From positions 44,180,288-44,244,287 of the forward strand of contig CM046457.1 in NCBI GenBank assembly GCA_025506515.1: DNA of 64,000 nt. Reading direction: 5' to 3'. Numbering within the stretch: the first letter of the stretch is position 1; every line of letters starts with the position of its first letter. A model generated the notes under the pieces. That model was given only the letters and a program-made list of their open reading frames with translations, was not told the DNA's origin and did not search any database. The translations under genes and the position numbers were made by a program. Shown here in pieces: positions 24,001 to 35,903 of the stretch. This DNA is from Flaveria trinervia (taxonomy: Eukaryota; Streptophyta; Magnoliopsida; Asterales; Asteraceae).

Positions 24001-24535
24001 TGAAAATATTAATTCTGAAAAGTTTAGTGGTTGTTGCTCAAGGATAGAATACATTACCTGCTGCCATTTGGTGGACATTTGATCCCAAGACGACGTCTTA
24101 GGGGCAAACATACATTTATCATGTGAAAAATCAGGCGCTCAGCGTCATTAAAGTGTTCTTCATGATGGTGGTGGCACTGAGATCGCCTTGATATCCATGT
24201 TGAGCAAAGCATAGATCAATGTTGCCCTTCGGATATCCAGGGAGAAGTAGCATCATTCAGTTGAAGAATTTGGCGGATTATCGCAGGAGTAATGACTACT
24301 TCTTTGTTGTTGACGGCCGACCGGAGGGATGGTGTGTTGCTCTCCTCAGTGGTAACAGTAACGTTCATCCAAAATGGTTCAAGGATTCGGCATGTAAGAT
24401 GGGGTTCAGAAGAAATGCCTTGTTGTATTGGGACTGAACCATAAGATCGATAGCAGTATCGAACTTAGTCCAGATCGGCGATTTAGTGAGGTAGGCAACA
24501 CAGTTGTGTCGCGGTTTAATTTGCATAGACGCCAT
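21031..24535 (-). pseudogene. Env-like gene of E2, near full length but frameshifted
   Basis: The start MASMQIKPRHNCVAYL at 24535 parallels E1. The N-terminal globular family region runs to about 23800 (NPILHAES, QQPLNFSELIFSELKDMA, ILYPRFIMAII). A Pro/Thr/Gln-rich linker follows (about 23750-23100). Next is a coiled coil with NTLLEEKVSRLQNLLDQL near 23035-22980, then a charged, Lys/Glu-rich part (22750-21700) and a C-terminal block containing NGRTMKYLSEYYGPEFFF (about 21390-21330). No transmembrane segment is evident, unlike a true envelope protein. Frame changes near 24365, 23780, 22500 and 21600 break it. The product's role is unknown. Confidence 0.72.
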
Positions 24536-25295
24536 GGAGAAGAGGAAAGTTTTGGAGAGGAACGTTAGGTTTGAAGAAGATGAAGCATGGAGTGCTAAGG
24601 TTAGGGGTATATATAGGGTACGGGTAAGGAAACGACTGAAGGATGTGGTGTTAGTCATCAGTAGTTTTAAACGACCGTTGACATGGTATTATCTTTTCAG
24701 ACGTTGAAACAGCTGAAGTCGTGGTGTTAGGCATCAGTAGTTTAGAAAACTACTGAAGACCGTGGTTTTGACTTCAGATGATTGAAACAACTGAGGACTT
24801 GGTGTGTGTCATCAGTAGTTATGAAAGTACTGAAGACAGTGGTTTTGTCATCAGCTGTTGTAAACAACTGAAGACTAGGGATTAGTCATCAGTAGTTATA
24901 AAACTGCTGAAGACGTGGTTTTGCTTCAGTTGTTTAAATGAAACAGCAGTTGTACAAACGACTGAAGAGAAAATTCTTTCAGCTGTTTTCGTCAATTCTT
25001 AGCTTTCAGCTGTTTCAATCTGTCCTCAACACATTCATCAGTCTTTTTGGCTGATTTCAGTTGTTTCATAGGACATCAGTTTATCTGTCTTTACTGATTG
25101 CAGTAGTTGTAACTGCATCAGTAGTTGTGACTACATCAGTAGTTTATAACAGATGAAGTACTTCAGTACTTGTGAGACATTTAGCCTTCAGTAGTTATAA
25201 AAACTACTGAGGATAAAAGAACTCATCAGTACTTATATGTGACATAGGTACTATGATCATCAGTATGAATGACTAAGATCATCAGTAGTTGTCAC
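24536..25295 (-). repeat. Pol-env spacer of E2 with hairpin boxes
   Basis: The non-coding sequence 24650-25240 is an array of CAGTAGTT/AACTACTG hairpins at about 60-base spacing. One is perfect: CAGTAGTTT (24735-24743), AGA, AAACTACTG (24747-24755). Other pairs are near 24655, 24808, 24852 and 24888. The array ends close to a TATA box before the env-like ATG. Confidence 0.8.
24608..24615 (-). promoter_or_regulatory. Putative internal TATA box upstream of the env-like ORF in E2
   Basis: TATATATA, flanked as CCCTATATATACCCC on the minus strand, lies about 73 bases before the ATG at 24535 and directly downstream of the hairpin array. This is the same order as in the LTR. The role as a promoter is inferred. 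Confidence 0.5.
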
Positions 25296-28200
25296 TTATT
25301 CTAGTTGCAGCATACCAAGCCTTAACACCAGGTTTTGGAAAGTTGAACTATCCAAAGGCTTAGTAAAAATGTCTAAAAGCTCATCAGCACTAGGCACAAA
25401 CTTAGGATCAATCAGACCTTTTTCAAAACAATCCCTTATAAAATGATGTCTGATCTCTATATGTTTGGTCCTAGAGTGCTGGACTGGATTTTTGACAATA
25501 CAAAGAGCTGAAGCACTATCATTAACAACGGAGTCTTAGTCTCTGTAATGCCATAATCCAAAAGTTGGTTTTGAAGCCAGAGTACCTGAGATGTACAATT
25601 GCAGCAGCAATGTACTCAGCTTCAGCAGTGGATGTAGCAACTGAGGTCTGTTTCTTGCTCTGCCAAGAAATCAAGCAGTTGCCTAGGAATTGACATCCAC
25701 CGGAAGTTGATTTCTGGTCAACTTACACCCTGCATAGTCACTGTCAGAAAAAGCAACTATTTACCAGAATGTCCGGTAGAATACCATAAACCTAGAGTTG
25801 GAGTGCCTTGCAGATATCTAAAGATCCTCTTGACTGCAATCAGATGAGACTCTTTAGGTGCAGCCTGAAATCTAGCACAAACACATGTAGCAAACATATA
25901 TCTGGTCTAGAAGCTGTTAAATACATCAAGGACCCAATCATACATCTGTAAAGTGTTTCATCAACCACTTTACCTTTCTGATCCGAGTCCAGTTGTATGG
26001 TGCTGCTCATGGGAGTAGAACAGGCTTACAGTTTTGTAAATCAAACTTTTGCAAAAGATCTTTTGTATATTTGGACTGATGAATAAAAATTCCTTCAGCC
26101 TTTTGTTTGATTTGCAACCCCAGAAAGAACTGTAATTCTCCCATGGCACTCATTTCAAACTTCTGTTGCATCAACTTTGTAAAGGCATCACACAACTTTG
26201 GATCAGAGGATGCAAAAATGATATCATCTACATAAATTTGAACAAGTAGATTATGCTGCCCAGCTTTCTTAATGAATAAAGTCTTGTCTATGGAGCCTCT
26301 AGTGAAATTGTTTTCCAGAAGAAAGTTTGATAATGTCTCATACCAGGCTCTGGGAGCTTGTTTTAACCATAAAGAGCTTTATCAAGCTTATACACCCAAT
26401 TAGGATGTTTATTATCCTCAAAGCCTGGAGGTTGACATACATAAGCCTCTTCTTTAACTTTTCCATACAAAAATGCACTTTTGACATCCATTTGAAAACT
26501 TTAAGGTTTTGATAAGTAGCATAAGCTAAAAACAATCGAATTGCTTCCAGTCTGGCTACAGGGGCAAAGGTTTCATCATAATCAATACCTTCTTCTTGTG
26601 CAAACCCCTGAACAACCAGTCTGGCCTTGTTCTTAACAATAAGCCCATTTTCATCAGTTTTGTTCCTAAACACCCATTTAGTGCCTATTGCACACTTACC
26701 TGGAGGTAGAGGAACCAGTTCCCACACTTGCTGTTTCTTGAACTGAAGAAGCTCAAGCTGCATGGCATCAACCCATCCATTGTCCTTTAAAGCAATGTGA
26801 TAATTCTTTGGCTCTTGCTAACTGATGAAGAGAGCATAGAAGCAGAAATTTGACAATTGACTTCTTGTTGATACTCCAGCAGTGATATCACCAATGATTT
26901 GAGACATAGGGTGATTCTTCAGATCTTGATACACAATGAGATCTGTGCAAGTGTTTGTAGCCGGTTCAGCAGCAACAGATGGTGATGGTGTATCATTTCC
27001 TTGAAACCAATCAGTGGATGGTAATTCAAAGGAAGTTGAATTCGAAGAAATCTCATCAGCATTTGTTGTGGATGGTGCTACTGGAGCTACAGGAACATCA
27101 GGTCTAGCTGAGTCAGGCAGCTGATCACTAAACCTGAAGAGGTGAGTACTGCAATCATCATCATCATCAGCAGTACCACCAGGTGGTGAACTATTGACAG
27201 GAGCAACAGCAGGAGTTTGATAAGGAACATATTGCAGTATGTCCAAATCAAATAACTCCACAGGACTTTGTGGAATCTTGTCCTTTGGAGATTCATTAAA
27301 CTTAACATGTATAGTTTCTTCAACCATCTTTGTTCTGCAGTTGAAGACTCTGTATGCCTTGCAAGTAGATGAATAACCAACAAAGTACCCTGCATCCACC
27401 TTAGGATCAAATTTATGGAGTGATCCTTTGTGTTGAGAATGAAACAGGGACACCCAAGTACTTTGAAAAATGAAATCAGAGGGCCAAATGATGGAGAACT
27501 TCATATGGAGTCTTCATCAACTCTGATTTACTAAAACTCTATTTTGCACATAACAAGCTGTGTTGACAGCTTCAGCCCAAAAGGTCAATGGCAAACCTGA
27601 GTCAGCCAGCATGGACCTTGCAGCTTCAATGAGGGTCCTGTTCTTTCTCTCCACTACTCCATTTTGCTCTGGAGTCCTTGGAATGCTAAACTGCCTTTTG
27701 ATTCCCTTTGAAAGATAGAAGTCATCAAGTGTATGATTTCTGAACTCAGTTCATTATCACTCCTAATACACTTGACTGGAAGGGAATACTGCTTCTCAAT
27801 GTACAGCACAAAGTGAATAATCTTCTGAGCAGCCTCATCCTTTGAATGTAGAAAGAAAGTCCATACAAATCTGGAGTAATCATCCACAATTACCAGACAG
27901 TATTTCTTCTTTGCCATGCTCATTACTCTCACAGGACCAAATAGATCCATATGCAGTAATTGCAAGCAGGCAGTGGACTTGGACACTTCAATAGGAGGGA
28001 ATGAGACTTTGTGCTGTTTTCCTTTTAAACAAGCAGTGCAGGTTTCATCACAGTGAAACTCCTTTATTGGTAAGCCTCTGACTAAACTATTGTGGCTAAG
28101 CTGATTCATGTTTTTGAGATTAACATGACCAAGCCTCCTGTGCCACAGTTTAGATTCTTGAGAAGAGGCTTTGGAAAATAGGCAAGGATTGCCTTTGAGA

Positions 28201-28606
28201 TCTATCTTCTTAGAGAGATCTAAGGCATACACTCTTCCTGTCCTGTTGGCTTTCAGGAGAGTGTGATCATCCAACACCTTGTCAATCAAGTGCAAAACTT
28301 TGGATGACAGAATCCTACAGTTTTGACTTGTGAAAAGGGCAACATGGCCTTTATCACACATTTGACTGACACTCAAGAGGTTGTACTTGAGATTTTCCAC
28401 ATGATTAACATCATCAAATTTGATTTCTCCATTGGAGACAAAGCCCTTACCGATGATGTAACCCCTAGCATCATTGCCAAAAGAGACAAATCCCTTCTTT
28501 CCTTGAGAGTAGTCATGAAGAAGAGAGAGATGTTCCCAGTCATGTGCATAGATCCCCCACTGTCTACATACCAGATGCTACTTTGGCATGTTGAAGAACC
28601 CTGCAA
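25296..28606 (-). pseudogene. pol: Pol polyprotein of E2, lightly broken
   Basis: Protease IWYVDSGGSMHMTG is near 28575-28535; LWHRRLGHVNLKNMN near 28155-28110; integrase with LLHMDLFGP (about 27970-27945) and IRSDN (about 27765), where a lost base shifts the frame; and the third acidic region near 27640. Reverse transcriptase runs from 26763 (ELLQFKKQQVWELVP) through QIYVDDIIFAS near 26240-26215, and RNase H ends LGMLQLE at 25299. The breaks are mainly small deletions (near 27756, 27510, 26505, 26035, 25735, 25600) rather than stops. Gag and pol read as one frame across 28606, so a single polyprotein is the likely original form. Confidence 0.9.
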
Positions 28607-31445
28607 TAATAAACAATCAGTTAGTTTTAGAGACCCAAACTTTTTGGTTTTGGGCCTGGTCTCATCAATAGATGGTAAACTAACATGTTTATTTGAAACA
28701 ACAGCCTGAGAGGAAGAGGATGGTGTAGAAGAGGAGTCCTTGGCTTTGACCTCCTTTTCTGTGGTTTCAACATAGGAGAATTAGTTGGTTAACTCTACCC
28801 AACAGATGTTGTACCATCATCACCAGCTGTGTTGATTTTGTGATAACGCTTTCAGCTCATCAGACACATTGCTAGTGGAGTTAGATAAGGTCCTATGTTG
28901 CACTTCTTCTTTTGAGCACCCTCAGCTGTCACCTGTTTAAACCCCTTCCTTTTTGGATTTCTTTAAGGACTTAAGGGTTACAGGATTTGATGTTGCTGAT
29001 ACAAATGTGGTCTCAAACTCAGTTTTCATTTTTACCATTTTCTCATTAATTTCTTCTTTTGTTTGAGTTTGGAACTCTTTTGTACCAACAATCATCTGTA
29101 AGATGATTGAACAAACCACATACTTCACATGGTTTCTTCTTCATCTTTGGTTGATCATCAACTAAAGATGGTGAAGCAACAGAAGACTTGTTCTTCAATG
29201 CTTTGGAAGCATTGGTTGCTTTCTTGACTACCTCTTTAGTAGTCTTCAAACTCTTTTACTGCCAGTTTTCTTCTCTTCAGTACTGACAGCAGTTGAAGTT
29301 TGAACTTCAGGTGTTAAATCCTGCTCTCTAGTCCTTTCAGGACTTCTGGATTAACTCCTGAGTTGATCAACTCATTTATCATGTGAATGTCAGCATTTGA
29401 ACCATCAACATCAGCTGATAGGTTCGAAGAGGGCTTGATGCTGACTGCTACTTCTGATTGTGCTGTATCAGAAGGTAGATCACATGATGTGATGGATTGG
29501 TTATCACTTCCACCATCAGATTCTACCTTGCTCTTGGGGTAAAATCTGTAGGTGGAGCAGTGTGATTGTAACCAATTCCAAACTTCACATTTGAAGCAGA
29601 TTGCTTACTAAGAAGCATTTCAAACCTTTGCATGATTGTACCCATCTATCACACTCGACCTGGGTAACTGCAAGGGTTCTTTGAGATCTTTGTACTTCTC
29701 TAGAAGTACTTCTTCTCTAGCCTTATCATCAATTATTTGGCAATTCAGTTTATAAATCTCATCATTTTTATCTTTGAGCACAAACTCAAACTCAGCTTTG
29801 TTTTTGGAAATTATTTGTTCTAGCTTAATGTTCTTATTAATTAGAGCTACATTTGCTTCTCTAATGGAAGCAAATGCTGCTATGCATTGTTCAGAACATA
29901 ATTTGGCTTTTGCCTCAGAGGATACCTGTGTACCTGAGGTGTAGAGGCATTGGAAAAGAGAAGCATCAGCAGAATCCAAAGCCATAAGAGCTAGATTCCC
30001 AAAGGGACTGTCACCACCATGTTGACCAGCACCTGAGAACAGTTGATCATGACCAGACAAGTCATCTGGTAAACTGCTCCAGCCAACAACTCCTGGGGTG
30101 AAGAAGCTGTGTTGTTGAGATTGAGGTTGTTGATGAGATAGGGAAGGCTGAGGTTCTGGTAGTGCATGAGGTTGTGGGTCATAGGAACTTGAACTTGATT
30201 TGACTGTGGCATGTAATAACAAGGGTACTGATATGGCATTTGACCCTGAGGAACAAAATATGCCGGAGATTGTTGTTGAGGATGATGACTAGAGGTGACA
30301 GGATGTTGCCCTCTGTGTTGTTGACTATTGCCAGGAAAAGTCACAAAGGGTGCAGTAGAGTTAGATCCAGTTGATCTACACTCTCTTGCAAAGTGTCCAA
30401 GCCTTTGGCATTTGTGACACCTCAACTTGCTCTTGTCAAAACCAACTTTGGTTTTGCCAGAGAGTCCTGGGAATTTTCTTCCAGTTCTTTTATAGAACTT
30501 CTGAGATCTGATATTTATCAAGGCCATTTGGCTCAAAATATCCATCTCTTCTAAGTCATCATCAGCAATCCCCTTGAGATCATCCATAATGAAGCATAGA
30601 TTGTCATTATTACACCCAGTAAACTGACCAATAACACTCACAAATGCAGAATCAGAAGTGCTTGAAGAGAAATTAATATGCTCATCATACTGGCATTCAG
30701 ATGAAGCATATTCTGACTCATGACCCACAAGGCGTGTTGTCTTGTATAAAGTCTTCAGTGAGCTTTCCAGATGAAGACAGCTTTCTCTTCTGTTCTATCT
30801 CTCTCTCAAAAGTGAGCAGTTCCCATGGAGTTGGGTGAGAGATAGTTGTCCAAACTTGCACCGGAGCGTAGGACAATAGTATATGTGTCCCATCTCTCAG
30901 GCAGTGATCTGAGAAATCTGTTATTCATCTGAATATTGGTGTATTGAAGTTTGACCATTTTTAGTTCGGAGATCAAACAGAGAAACCGCTCATATTGTTG
31001 AGTCAGTGTCTCACCCTTTCTATGAGAGAATGTCTCATATTGTTGGGCAAGAATTTCTCTATTATTTGCCAAGACCTCATCTGTTCCTCCAAATTGTTCT
31101 TTCAAAGCAATCCAGAGGTCATGGGCAGTTTCATGATGCATTAGCCCAGAATAGATTTCATTGGGCAATGCCATGGCCAGAATTCCATGGGCTTTTGCAT
31201 CAATTTCAAGCAACTTCTTATCCTCATCTGAGTATTGCTCCCTCCTCTTCGGAACCATTTGATTGGTTTCCGGGTTATTCACCATAGGCTTGTGTGGACC
31301 ATGTACACTGATGTCCAACACCTGCGCTGTTAACAGACAGGTGATGGAGCATACGTCTTTGCCATATGTTATACTCATTCCTAACCAGCATAGGTGGCTT
31401 GGTTGAGGAACCAGTATTGTGAGGATCATTGGAAGGAGTGGTCAT
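28607..31445 (-). pseudogene. gag: Gag of E2
   Basis: The start MTTPSNDPHNTG is at 31445. The capsid-like region contains YSDEDKKLLEIDAKAHGILA and LWIALKEQFGGTDEVL (31250-30980), typical of UBN2-type plant Copia gag. The first zinc knuckle CHKCQRLGHFAREC is near 30416-30375. A Gln/Pro-rich segment follows, then a coiled coil with NIKLEQIISKNKAEFEF (about 29830-29770) and a second knuckle CEVCGLFNHLTDDC (about 29135-29094). Gag forms the particle shell, and two knuckles plus a coiled coil are a common Sirevirus layout. Frame changes occur near 31300, 30805, 29990, 29620 and 29050. Confidence 0.87.
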
Positions 31446-31660
31446 TCTCAGATCAAAAACATTTAGTTCAAGTTTTAAAAAGTTTTAGACAGACCACAAC
31501 AAACTCAATGAGAACCAAGAAAAGATCTCAGGATGAATGAGCAGAAATACAGAAAATTCAATCTCTATAACCGTTTCTTGCAAAAAACAAAAGCTAATTC
31601 AATCAAACTTAGATCTTGAATAGCAGTTTCAATGATCAATTGTTAGATCGATCAATGATT

Positions 31661-31677
31661 AACCCGCTCTGATACCA
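31661..31677 (-). other. Primer-binding site of E2
   Basis: TGGTATCAGAGCGGGTT on the minus strand, two bases from the LTR end. Confidence 0.9.
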
Positions 31678-31679
31678 TT

Positions 31680-32536
31680 TGACAGGATCAGTGATCACAA
31701 GTTTGATGTATCAGAATACAAAGCAGCGGAATACAAACTAGAATTAGACAAATGTAGCAAGTAATCGATACTTGCAAGCATTAAGATCGCATACGGTTAT
31801 AGGGAGAGAATATATATTCTGATTTCAAGGAATGTTTATAGATGTAGAATATTTCTAATCAAATCAATCATTCAATCCATTTCACTCATTCATCTTAGAT
31901 TACAATAGGTTGTCACTCCTTATATAGAGTGCAACATCACTGCTGTTATCACGGAAAGTGACAACTGGCAGATCTAATACAAAAATAACTAATTCTTAAC
32001 AAACTACTGAAATGTTCACAACTACTGAGAACATATCAGCATGTTAAGTACAAAATATAAAACTACTGAAACTACAACGACTGAAGAACAAGCTCTTCAG
32101 TCGTTTTACAAAACTACTGAACATAAAAATATAAAACTACTGATATCACAACTACTGAAGAAGTACTCTTCAGCAGTTGTGACAAACTACTGAGGCTTCA
32201 GTACTTGATCTTCAGACTTTGACCTTCAGGTGTTTCATCAGCTGATGACTTCAGTAGATACCATCAGCTGATGTCTTCAGTCTTTGTCTTCAGACCTTGT
32301 ACATCAGTTGTTGATCTTCAGCACTTGTAAATCTTCAGCTGTTGTACTTCAGTACTTTGGTCTTTCAGCTTCAGCACTTGTGGTCTTCAGCTGTTGAGGT
32401 CTTCAGCACTTGATCTTCAGCTGTTGAAGTCTTCAGCACTTGTCAAACTACTGATGAGGCTTTCAGCAGTTGTTGTGATACCATGTGGGACTTAGAGTTT
32501 TCTGATCTTGGCTCATTGGTTCTTTTGGTCAAAACA
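31680..32536 (-). mobile_element. 5' LTR of E2
   Basis: 857 bases. The TATA box TATATAAG is at 31926-31919 (minus strand), within CACTCTATATAAGGAGTG. Upstream of it, in element orientation, lie the 12-bp inverted repeat (near 32075-32105), a second inverted repeat (TCACAACTACTGAAGA / TCTTCAGCAGTTGTGA, about 32147-32183) and a run of CTTCAG phrases to 32470. The outer end is slightly altered (GGTCAAAACA in place of GGTCCAACA). Confidence 0.92.
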
Positions 32537-33975
32537 CACTGCTCCTGGCATAGGCGAATGGGACATTGATGGTAGACCTAAAGGCTAAGGTCATTGGCAC
32601 CAAGGGGTCTTGAAGGTAAGAAAGATAAGATCAAGGTGTCATATCAGGAACAAGGGCTCGACTTGTAGTTCAAGGATTTCGACAAGTTGATTTGGGAGAG
32701 ATGATTCAATGAAGTTTAACCCTGTGGCGAGAATGGAAGCCTCCGTTTTTCCTAGCCTATGCCTTTACATGAAGATTAAAGTCTATCAATTGGATGTAAA
32801 GAGTGCATTTCTTCATGGTGAAATCCGGGAAACTGTGTACGTGAATAACCCAAGGATTTGAGGATCCATATCATCGGGACAGAGTTTACAAACTAGATAG
32901 CATTCTCTCTATGGGTTCATCAAGCCCCAAGGGCATGGTATGAAAAACTCTCAACTCACCTTGTGAAACACGGATTACGTAGAGGTCTATTGACTGCACA
33001 TTTTATTAAGAAAGAAGGATGGTGATTTGCTGCTTGTTCAGATTTACGTTGATGACATATCTTCGGTTCCAAGAATGAAGAATTATTTAAAGAATTTAAA
33101 GCAGTGATGAAGGCAGATTTGAAATGAGTGCCATGGGAGAAATGATTCTTTTCTCAGGTTACAGGTGGATCAAACACCAAAGGGGATATCCTACATCAGA
33201 CCAAGTATGTCGGGGATATTCTCAGTCGGTTTGATATGGAGAATGCTTCCGCAGCTGGGACCCACTTGCTACAAACCATGATGTAGCACCCGACGAGAAT
33301 AGTGATCTGGTTGATGGCACCATGTACCGAGGAATGATTGGATCCCTCATGTACCTCACGGCCTCAAGACCTGATATCATGTATGCAACGTGTCTTTGTA
33401 CAAGATATCAGGCAAAACCAAAGTAAACCGTCTTACCAGGGTCAAGAGGATATCCATTATATGAAGGGTACGCCCACACTTGGATTGTGGTATCCTCATG
33501 GCGATTACTTTGAGTTACCGCGTATAGCGATTCGGATTATGGTGGCTGCAAGATGAATTATAAATCTACATCAGCAGGTTGTCAATTCTTTGGGAGAAGA
33601 TTAGTCACATGGTAGTGTAAGAAGCAGACATCAGTTGCATTGTCAACTTGTGAAGCTGAATATGTTGCTGCGGCAAGCTGCTTTTCTCAAATCATCTGGA
33701 TTCAACAACAGATGGACTATGCTTTGCAATTTTCTAACACCCCTATTTTTTTGTTAATTCTGCTGTAATAGCCGTTACTAAAATCCCGTCCAACATCCTA
33801 AGACCAAACACATCGGCAAAAATATCACTTTATACGTGATTGCTTTGAAAAGAATCTAATCGATGTTGTTAAAATAAATACAGATTTTCAACGCTGACCT
33901 CTATACAAAAGCTTTGATAAACCACGTTTACTATACTTGTTAGAGGTCAATGACGTTAAAAAAAAAGTGAGGTAA
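32537..33975 (+). pseudogene. pol: Pol of A, right piece: reverse transcriptase and RNase H
   Basis: After E2 the sequence first repeats a stretch like the GAG-pre-integrase motif (GGCATAGGCGAATGGGAC, 32548-32565). It then passes directly into reverse transcriptase: RLVVQGF near 32665, VYQLDVKSAFLHGE near 32785-32825, QIYVDDI near 33040, EMSAMGE near 33125, GMIGSLMYLTASRPDIM near 33330-33380. RNase H follows (KSTSAGCQFFGRRLVTW near 33555-33610) and ends near TAA 33975. Many single-base losses shift the frame. The integrase core is absent. It is older and more decayed than the E2 pol. Confidence 0.85.
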
Positions 33976-35382
33976 TTCAAGAAGATGACCATGCTTAGTC
34001 TGATGCGTAAAGTCAAATTTTCTTTTATTTTCTTTATTTTAGTTTATTAATTTAATTAATTTTATTGCTGTTATTTCTTCACCTATTAAAATCCTATCAA
34101 CGCAATTCTTTATATTTTAGAATTTTAGGGGGAGAATAGGTTAAGTCAGTAATTAGAAAAAACGAGGGAGGAGGACAGGCTAGCTGATAGAAATGAGACC
34201 AACTCTGTGAAACCGATTCAAGGACTATGGAAAATGATAGTACACATGAACAAAACATTTGGGACTTTAAAATATTAAATTGATTAGATGCAATGTTCAC
34301 AGTATAAGTCTGAGATGTCTGGGCAATATAAAAGGAAAAATGATAGTACACTCGCTACTACTAACGTAATACAAAGAAAGTAGATCTAGAGGTTGTTAGA
34401 CCACCATATGATGTGTCGGTAGATTCAACATAATAGATGATTAGACCTCATTAGTGAACTCAATTTAAACTAAATTGTTCAACTGACTGTGGTTCCCATC
34501 TTATCACTGGTTAACACAATCAATTATTTCCAATAAGGGGTGACGAGCAAATAAACGCCACAAATGTGTGCGGATGACCACTAAAAGAGTAAAGCATGAA
34601 AAAAATGAAAAATAAACGCAATGAAGCTGATAACCTATGTTGTTGGTGCGTTATGTGCAAAGAAAAAAAATTTATGCTCTAACAAGAAGATAGGTTGTGT
34701 GCCTCTCTGCTGTGCAATGGCACTCACCTGAGGATAAGCATAACCTAAATATTCTAAAGTTCATTGTTTTTTTTCCGCCTCTCTGCTGTGCGATGGCACT
34801 GACCTGAGGCTTGGCTTTTCCTTGAAAACTCTAAGAATAGTCTCTTCTTGTCAAAATACCCACAGACCGCTCAAAAATCTCCTGAGGAATGTTGATTACC
34901 ATATAAGCATGGGCTCCACAAATGTTGTTGAAATAACATAACCTATTCTATCACCAGTTTGTGTCAAAAGTCTGTGTATGGATTTAAGTGGATAATTATA
35001 CTGACAATGAGTGTGGCTGCAATTCTTAAAAATCCAAATCAATGTATGCACCTAGTAGTACCAGAATGATTTCCTAAAATTGCTAAATGACCCTCGATGA
35101 AAACAAGAATCTAGCATCAACTGAATTTGGAACACGTCCTGAATGATTTGATTACTTGTATGATTCCATAATGAATCGTTTCACCTATGGTCAAAATAAC
35201 TTGAAGCTGTCTGTTCAATGAAATAAATTTGGTAGATTTCTATCTTAGGATTTCCACTCCACACAAAAACAATTTAGTTTTGTTAGTTAAATTTTATTTT
35301 GTTTAAATTTGTTTGAGTCAGTTTAGTTGTATCTGTCGGACTATCGCGTGGAATTCAATCTGGAATTTAAATCATTTAAAAG

Positions 35383-35517
35383 GGTCACGTCTGAGGTGAC
35401 CACACATGCTTTCAAATGTAAAATGAGTAATGTCTGAGGTGAAAAATTGTTTTAAAAGGATCACGTCTGAGGTGATCAAAAGTTTTCCAAGTTAAAAGGA
35501 TCATGTCTGAGATGATC
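35383..35517 (+). repeat. Series of four GTCTGAG-loop hairpins, three intact
   Basis: Intact copies are at 35383-35401 (arms GGTCAC/GTGACC), 35459-35477 (GATCAC/GTGATC) and 35499-35517 (GATCAT/ATGATC), each with the constant 7-base loop GTCTGAG and preceded by an A-run. A fourth, near 35425-35443, keeps the loop but has lost pairing. The arm differences between the intact copies compensate each other. Confidence 0.85.
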
Positions 35518-35893
35518 GTATGCTCAAAATGTTTAATGAATAAATAAAGGGTGTAAAATGTCAAATGGTCATAAAGTCAAAATCCTAAGTATTATCCATT
35601 CGCACGACTGGAGCATGAGTATGGACCAATCATACGATTGGACCATACTTATGCCCTAGACAACCCAATGGAGCATGAGTATGAACCATTCACACAAGTG
35701 GCTTACAAGATTGAGCCAGTCACCCGAATGGAGTTAACCGAATGAGTCTGTTGCCCCAATGAAACCCAGTCGGCCGACTAAAACCCAGTCGGCCGACTGA
35801 ATGTGATCGACTGAACCAATCTCACGACGAAGGTCGAATCACTCGAACGAACAGAGCGAATGGGTCCAGTCGCCCGATTGAAATCCGATTCAG

Positions 35894-35903
35894 TATAAAT
35901 AGG
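35894..35903 (+). promoter_or_regulatory. Putative internal promoter (TATA box) of the A env-like gene
   Basis: CAGTATAAATAGGGCC directly follows an array of A-type boxes (35590-35880). This is the same order of boxes then TATAAATA as in the A LTR (16054). It lies about 690 bases before the env-like ATG at 36582, further than in B, C and E2. The promoter role is inferred. Confidence 0.55.

Larger units (their letters stand above)
20157..32536 (-). mobile_element. Element E2: Copia Sirevirus-type element inserted in the pol of A
   Basis: It is complete from LTR to LTR (12.4 kb) on the minus strand, with primer site, gag, pol, box-rich spacer, env-like ORF and polypurine tract. Flanking bases CACTT (20152-20156) and CACTG (32537-32541) are a probable target duplication with one difference. 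The LTRs (859 and 857 bases) are nearly identical by eye, so this is the most recent insertion in the window. It is the best reference for E1. Confidence 0.92.

Noticed and set aside
34126..34140. Polypurine stretch after the A pol as the end of element A.
   Set aside because: No LTR follows. The true 3' LTR with its own polypurine tract and target duplication is at 48659-49396. It could be one of the extra tracts known in Sireviruses.
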